From Xanthobacteraceae bacterium (lineage in GTDB: Bacteria; Pseudomonadota; Alphaproteobacteria; Rhizobiales; Xanthobacteraceae): a DNA stretch of 46,322 bases. The position numbers and the translations under genes were made by a program. Under the pieces are notes generated by a model. It was not told the DNA's origin, ran no database searches, and saw nothing but the letters and a program-made list of their open reading frames with translations. Below, in pieces: positions 42,038 to 46,322 of the stretch (its first letter is position 1; the number at the start of each line of letters is the position of its first letter). Location of the stretch: NCBI GenBank assembly GCA_030037885.1, contig JASHPU010000247.1, forward strand, positions 1-46,322, given 5' to 3'.

Positions 42038-42099
42038 GGTGTTGCTCCCCGGTTTGCGGCGAGACTGGCAATGATTTGTAACGACTGCAAGATGCGCAC

Positions 42100-42139
42100 G
42101 TCATCCCGGGGCGCCGCGAAGCGGCGAACCCGGAATGAC
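42100..42139. repeat. Intergenic palindromic repeat, family A
   Basis: GTCATCCCGGGGCGCCGCGA to CGAACCCGGAATGAC, differing from the copy at 242-283 at only a few positions. It lies at the 3' end of the cysS-GNAT-cimA operon, between cimA and the S1 nuclease gene. Confidence 0.8.
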
Positions 42140-42147
42140 AGCAAGGA

Positions 42148-43740
42148 TCACGCCGGCGCGCCGGATTTGAGCAATTTGTAAACGATGGAATCCATCAGCG
42201 CCTGAAACGAGGCGTCGATGATGTTCGGCGACACCCCGATCGTGGTCCAGTGCTCGCCGCTCTCGTCGGTGCTCTCGATCAGCACGCGGGTGACCGCCTG
42301 CGTGCCCGCGTTGAGGATACGCACGCGATAGTCGGTAAGCTTGAGCCCGGTGATGAAGACCTGATACTTGCCGATGTCCTTGCGCAGCGCCAGATCGAGC
42401 GCGTTGACCGGGCCGTTGCCCTCGGCGACGGAGATGAGCTCGTCGTCGCCGACCTTCACCTTGACCACTGCCTGGCTGACGGTGACGCGTTCGCCCTTGG
42501 CGTTGCGGCGCTGCTCGACGTTGACGTCGAATTTTTCCACGTCGAAATAATGCGGCACCTGGCCGAGCATGCGCCGCGCCAAGAGCTCGAACGACGCGTC
42601 CGCCGCCTCATAGGCGTAGCCGCTCGCCTCGCGCTCCTTGACCTCGTCGAGCAGGTGAACGACGCGGCGATCGTCCTTGTCGAGCGCAAGCCCGATGCGC
42701 CCGAGCTCGGCAAGCACGTTGGAGCGGCCGGACTGATCGGAGACCAGAAGCTTGCGCCGGTTGCCGACGAGCTCGGGCGCGACGTGCTCGTAGGTCGCCG
42801 GCTCCTTGACGATCGCCGAAGCATGGATGCCGGCCTTGGTGGCGAACGCGCTCTCGCCCACATAGGCGGCGTGGCGGTTCGGTGCGCGGTTGAGCATCTC
42901 GTCGAGCCTGTGCGAGACGTGAGCGAGGCCGCGCAGTTTTGCGTCCGGCACGCCGATGTCGAATTGTTCGGCAAAATCCGGCTTCAGCTTCAGCGTCGGA
43001 ATGACCGACGTGAGGTTGGCGTTGCCGCAACGCTCGCCGAGACCGTTGAGCGTGCCCTGAATCTGGCGGGCGCCGGCGCGCACCGCGGCGAAAGTGTTGG
43101 CGACCGCCTGCTCGGTGTCGTTGTGGGCGTGGATGCCGACATGATCGCCGGGAATCTTTTTGCAGACCTCGCCGACGATGCGCTCGATCTCGTGCGGCAG
43201 CGTGCCGCCATTGGTGTCGCAGAGCACGATCCAGCGCGCGCCTTCGTCGTAGGCGGCTTGCGCGCAAGCCAGCGCATAAGCGGGCTTGGCCTTAAAACCG
43301 TCGAAGAAATGCTCGCAGTCGAGCAGCACCTCCCTGCCCTTGGCTTTGGCGGCGCGCACGCTGTCGCGGATCGAGGCGAGGTTTTCCTCTTCCGTCGTCT
43401 CCAACGCCACGCGCACGTGATAATCCCACGATTTGGCGACGAAGCAGATCGCGTCGGCCTCGGCTTCGAGCAACGCGGCAAGGCCGGGATCGTTGGACGC
43501 CGAGCGGCCGGGCCGCCGCGTCATGCCGAACGCCGTGACCTTGGCTTTGAGGCTGCGCCGCGCGGCGAAAAACGCGGTGTCGATCGGATTGGCGCCCGGA
43601 TAGCCGGCCTCGACGTAATCGACGCCGAGGTCGTCAAGCAGCCCGGCGATCGCGAGCTTGTCGGCAAGCGTGAAATCGACGCCGTTGGTCTGCGCGCCGT
43701 CGCGCAGCGTGGTGTCGAACAGATAAAGGCGCTGTTTCAT
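42148..43740 (-). CDS. cimA: (R)-Citramalate synthase
   Basis: A 530-residue enzyme condensing pyruvate and acetyl-CoA to citramalate, the first step of the pyruvate route to isoleucine. The N-terminal catalytic barrel has LFDTTLRDGAQTNGVDFTL, and the metal-binding HxH in VGIHAHNDTEQAVAN. GTLNGLGERCGNANL marks the isopropylmalate/citramalate synthase group, and the C-terminus is the regulatory LeuA dimer domain (VRILNAGTQAVTRVLIES). It begins at the ATG that overlaps the GNAT stop; an upstream in-frame start would lie inside the GNAT gene. Confidence 0.92.
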   Translation of the reverse strand: MKQRLYLFDTTLRDGAQTNGVDFTLADKLAIAGLLDDLGVDYVEAGYPGANPIDTAFFAARRSLKAKVTAFGMTRRPGRSASNDPGLAALLEAEADAICFVAKSWDYHVRVALETTEEENLASIRDSVRAAKAKGREVLLDCEHFFDGFKAKPAYALACAQAAYDEGARWIVLCDTNGGTLPHEIERIVGEVCKKIPGDHVGIHAHNDTEQAVANTFAAVRAGARQIQGTLNGLGERCGNANLTSVIPTLKLKPDFAEQFDIGVPDAKLRGLAHVSHRLDEMLNRAPNRHAAYVGESAFATKAGIHASAIVKEPATYEHVAPELVGNRRKLLVSDQSGRSNVLAELGRIGLALDKDDRRVVHLLDEVKEREASGYAYEAADASFELLARRMLGQVPHYFDVEKFDVNVEQRRNAKGERVTVSQAVVKVKVGDDELISVAEGNGPVNALDLALRKDIGKYQVFITGLKLTDYRVRILNAGTQAVTRVLIESTDESGEHWTTIGVSPNIIDASFQALMDSIVYKLLKSGAPA

Positions 43741-44249
43741 GGCACGGCCTCTTTCGGCGCCAGCGTTTTGCTCATCGTGGTGTTGGCGAGCCACTCGCCG
43801 GCGACCGCTACCGTGTTGCGGGTGCGCGCGACGTAGCCGCGCTTTTCGAAAAAGCCGCGGGCGCTGTCGCCCGCTTCGACGCTGAGTTCCTTCGTGCCGC
43901 GCGCGGCCGCGAGCTTTTCCAAGGCGTCGGCCAGCATGGCGCCGGCCCCGCGGCCGGCCGCGGCCGGATGCACATAGAGCATGTCGATGCGGGTATTGCC
44001 GGCAAGCGCGGCAAAGCCGACAGCGGCGCCGTCATAGGTCGCGACCAGGGTCAGCTCGCGGGCGAGCCTTTGGCCCAATTCCTCCTCGTCATCGGCCGCC
44101 GACGCCCACGCCGCGCGCTGCGCCTCGCTGTAATCGTCGGCGGTCAATTCCTCGATGCTGGCGCGAAAGATTTCGGCCAGCAGCGGCACGTCCTCCGGCA
44201 ACAGCGGCCGCATGGCGAATGCTTGTTGTTGCTGCGGGCGCGAGGTCAT
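43737..44249 (-). CDS. GNAT-family N-acetyltransferase
   Basis: A 170-residue acetyltransferase. The acetyl-CoA-binding loop is [19 protein letters not shown], and the C-terminal [15 protein letters not shown] is the usual GNAT strand with the aromatic residue. It overlaps cysS upstream and cimA downstream, each by four bases (ATGA), so all three form one translationally coupled operon, a context seen in other rhizobia. The substrate is not known. Confidence 0.9.
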   Translation of the reverse strand: MTSRPQQQQAFAMRPLLPEDVPLLAEIFRASIEELTADDYSEAQRAAWASAADDEEELGQRLARELTLVATYDGAAVGFAALAGNTRIDMLYVHPAAAGRGAGAMLADALEKLAAARGTKELSVEAGDSARGFFEKRGYVARTRNTVAVAGEWLANTTMSKTLAPKEAVP

Positions 44250-45730
44250 CGCACCTTCTCCCAGGCAGTGCCGTCCTTGGTGTCGTGCAGGACTATACCC
44301 ATTTTTTTTAGCTCATCGCGAATGCGATCGGATTCTTTGTAATTCTTTGCAACACGAGCTGCGCTACGCATCGAAACTAACTTTTCGATTTGATCATCTG
44401 ACGGCAAAACCTCGCCTGCAATCGTTATTTGATCGGGATTTTCTTTGGCATTGAAGCTTCCCGCAATTCCAGCTGCGGAAACACCGCGCGACGTGCCAGC
44501 TCTTCGGATAATATTTTCACGTTTTCCAGAAAATCCCAAAAGCTGAAGCGCGTTGTACAATGATTTGAACTCTTTCTTTTTACGCAAGCTATGCAGTTCT
44601 GTTATCAGCTCAGGCGTGTTTAAGTCATCGCAAAGCCAAGCAATTACGTCAGTTGATACGCGACTGTCCTCTTGTAGTCCTTCGATGTCCTTGTACCATT
44701 CCCAAAGTATTTTGTGAGATTCATCCAATGATTCGAACTTCCAATCGATGGGTTGGCGATAATGTGTTCTCAACATATTGAAGCGGAGCGCTTCGCCTGG
44801 CCACGAGTACCCGCACCAACCCTCAAGCAATTCCTTGATCGTGACGAAGTTGCCGAGCGACTTCGCCATCTTCTCGCCTTCGACCTGAAGAAAGCCGTTG
44901 TGCATCCAGAAATTCGCCATGAGCGGCGTGTGGAAGGCGCAACGCGATTGCGCGATTTCGTCCTCGTGGTGGGGGAAGACGAGATCGATGCCGCCACCGT
45001 GGATGTCGAACATCTCGCCGAGATATTTCCACGACATCGCCGAGCATTCGATGTGCCAGCCGGGGCGGCCCGGCGCGGCGATGCCGGCCGGCGACGGCCA
45101 CGCCGGCTCGCCCGGCTTCGACGGCTTCCACAGAATGAAATCCATCGGATCGCGCTTATATGGCGCGACTTCCACCCGCGCGCCGGCGATCATCTCGTCG
45201 AGCGAGCGCTTGGCCAGTTTGCCGTAATCCGGCATCGAGCGAACGCTGAACAGGACATTGCCGTCGGCGACGTAAGCATTGCCGGACGCGATGAGCCGCT
45301 CGATCAGCGCCTTCATCTCGACAATGTGCTCGGTGGCGCGCGGCTCGACGGTCGGCGGCAGGCAGCCGAGCGCGGCAACGTCGTCGTGGAATTGCTTGTC
45401 GGTTTTTTCCGTAACCTTGCGGATCGCCTCGTTGAGCGGCAGGTCGGGATATTCCTCCGCGGCGCGGGCGTTGATCTTGTCGTCGACGTCGGTGATGTTG
45501 CGCACGTAAGTAACTTTTGTCTCGCCTTTGCCGCCGTCCCAAACGCCTTGCTTCGCAAGATGGCGCAACAGCCGGAACAGCACGTCGAACACGATCACCG
45601 GCCGTGCATTGCCGATATGGGCGAAGTCGTAGACCGTCGGCCCGCACACATACATGCGCACGTTGTTCGGATCGAGCGGGACAAAGACCCGCTTCTCGCG
45701 CGTCAGCGTATCGTAGAGCTTGAGTTCCAT
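44246..45730 (-). CDS. cysS: Cysteinyl-tRNA synthetase with a low-GC 3' third
   Basis: A 494-residue class I synthetase charging tRNA-Cys. HIGH motif FAHIGNARP, zinc ligands in [21 protein letters not shown] and [15 protein letters not shown], and KMSKS as [10 protein letters not shown] are all intact. From about 44790 to the 3' end (the last 175 residues) GC falls sharply: a hand count gives 25 of 60 at 44341-44400 against 53 of 60 at 45061-45120. The reading frame and the anticodon-binding fold ([18 protein letters not shown]) are kept, so the gene looks functional but mosaic. The ATG at 45730 is the standard family start. Confidence 0.94.
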   Translation of the reverse strand: MELKLYDTLTREKRVFVPLDPNNVRMYVCGPTVYDFAHIGNARPVIVFDVLFRLLRHLAKQGVWDGGKGETKVTYVRNITDVDDKINARAAEEYPDLPLNEAIRKVTEKTDKQFHDDVAALGCLPPTVEPRATEHIVEMKALIERLIASGNAYVADGNVLFSVRSMPDYGKLAKRSLDEMIAGARVEVAPYKRDPMDFILWKPSKPGEPAWPSPAGIAAPGRPGWHIECSAMSWKYLGEMFDIHGGGIDLVFPHHEDEIAQSRCAFHTPLMANFWMHNGFLQVEGEKMAKSLGNFVTIKELLEGWCGYSWPGEALRFNMLRTHYRQPIDWKFESLDESHKILWEWYKDIEGLQEDSRVSTDVIAWLCDDLNTPELITELHSLRKKKEFKSLYNALQLLGFSGKRENIIRRAGTSRGVSAAGIAGSFNAKENPDQITIAGEVLPSDDQIEKLVSMRSAARVAKNYKESDRIRDELKKMGIVLHDTKDGTAWEKVR

Positions 45731-45954
45731 CGCCGCACTTCGGGTCGCTCGTCGCACCGCATATCGATAAAACGCCGCATCGGCCTTGCTGGCCGGGCGT
45801 CCCAAGATTCTCGAACAGGAGATAAAGACGGCCGCAGCCAGCGTTGTCGCTAGCCGATAATCTCCCGGCAAATGCCGCAGATAAGGTTAAGGCCGTACAT
45901 GGCGCGGAGAATGGGCGAGGAAAGCGGGCGCGTCAAGGTCGCCCCTTGCTCCCT

Positions 45955-46264
45955 TCCGCTCATTCCCGCGAAAGCGGGAATCCAGGACTGGGGCCCCGCC
46001 TTCGCGCATAGGCGCTAACATAGGCCTGTTTCCCGGATGCGGTGCAGCGCCATAAGCGCGTTTACGCGCGTCTTCGACGCGCTATGGCGGTGCACCGCTG
46101 ACCCGGGACCGTCCCAGACTCCGCAACTTGTTACGATCCCGGGTCTGCAGCGTACCACTTCGCTGCGCCATAGCGCGTCGAAGACGCGCGTGAACGCGCT
46201 TTTGCTGCGCTGCGCCCGGGAAACGCAGCTATGTTAGCGCCTATGCGCTTGCGCGGAGACGAGC
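45955..46264. repeat. Composite palindromic element, nested inverted repeats
   Basis: A family B arm (CATTCCCGCGAAAGCGGGAA) opens the element and GCGCGGAGACGAGCGG closes it. Inside is a perfect 20-base inverted repeat, GCGCATAGGCGCTAACATAG (46004-46023) with its complement at 46229-46248. Within that, two 34-base arms (46054-46087 and 46168-46201) match at 33 of 34 positions. The whole could fold into a long cruciform or RNA hairpin. The short open frame across it looks spurious. The remaining bases to the window end show no gene. Confidence 0.82.
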
Positions 46265-46322
46265 GGAAGCCCAAGCCACCGGTCGAATCTCGTATGGCAG
46301 GCCGCCGGTGCCGCCGGCCAAT

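Noticed and set aside
46037-46237. A 66-residue open frame in the terminal palindrome
   Set aside because: It is produced by the inverted-repeat DNA; short frames of this type are commonly mis-annotated over repeats.
45955-46264. CRISPR-like or repeat array at the window end
   Set aside because: The repeats are inverted, not direct, and have no regular spacers.

Overview
This window reads as chromosomal DNA of a GC-rich alphaproteobacterium of the order Hyphomicrobiales (Rhizobiales), closest in style to the Bradyrhizobium/Rhodopseudomonas branch. The clues are the very GC-rich coding sequence, the complete six-gene acpXL-lpxXL cluster for very-long-chain acylation of lipid A, the cysS-GNAT-cimA and psd-pssA operons, orphan Bug-type binding proteins, and several palindromic repeats in the gaps between genes. 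The assignment rests on gene content recognised by eye, not on a database search.

Layout. 1-5.5 kb: the 5' end of ruvC, a HAD dehalogenase, a methyltransferase, a class II aldolase-like and a carboxymuconolactone-decarboxylase-like pair, an EAL phosphodiesterase, a periplasmic copper chaperone and a small membrane protein. 5.5-10.9 kb: the acpXL, fabZXL, fabF2XL, fabF1XL, adhXL, lpxXL operon behind a recognisable promoter. It makes a C26-C28 acyl chain on a dedicated carrier protein and transfers it to lipid A. FabF2XL has lost two of the three ketosynthase catalytic residues, while its neighbour FabF1XL keeps all three. 10.9-12.5 kb: a B12-binding radical SAM enzyme. 12.6-14.3 kb: an accessory insertion bounded by 18/20 inverted repeats and a perfect 8-bp target duplication. 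It holds a broken IS1-family transposase, a cargo gene for an exported protein joined to it by an ATGA overlap, a small KGG-type basic protein and a nested IS200/IS605 element.

14.4-17.9 kb: a compact operon of a membrane hydrolase, a methyltransferase and an unusual cytochrome P450. 18-20.7 kb: two orphan periplasmic binding proteins and a rhodanese. 20.9-28.8 kb: a Na/Pi cotransporter, an operon of MmgE/PrpD and phosphosulfolactate-synthase-like enzymes, the Kup potassium transporter and an orphan MotA/MotB pair. 28.9-32.2 kb: two toxin-antitoxin modules (TacAT-like and HigBA-like), each behind a palindromic promoter/operator, flanking methylmalonate-semialdehyde dehydrogenase. 32.3-38.5 kb: envelope genes (a lipoprotein, a coiled-coil exported protein, an AprI/Inh-type protease inhibitor), a GST, pssA/psd for phosphatidylethanolamine synthesis and an Atm1-type ABC exporter. 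38.9-40.7 kb: a lower-GC LOG nucleosidase plus GMP reductase pair. 40.7-45.7 kb: a VOC protein, an S1/P1 nuclease and the cysS-GNAT-cimA operon, in which the last third of cysS has a strikingly lower GC content. The window ends in a 310-bp composite palindromic element.

The best candidates for something undescribed are the cargo-bearing transposase-defective element, the ketosynthase/chain-length-factor-like FabF pair, the hydrolase-methyltransferase-P450 operon, and the PrpD/phosphosulfolactate-synthase operon. No rRNA, tRNA or CRISPR array was seen.
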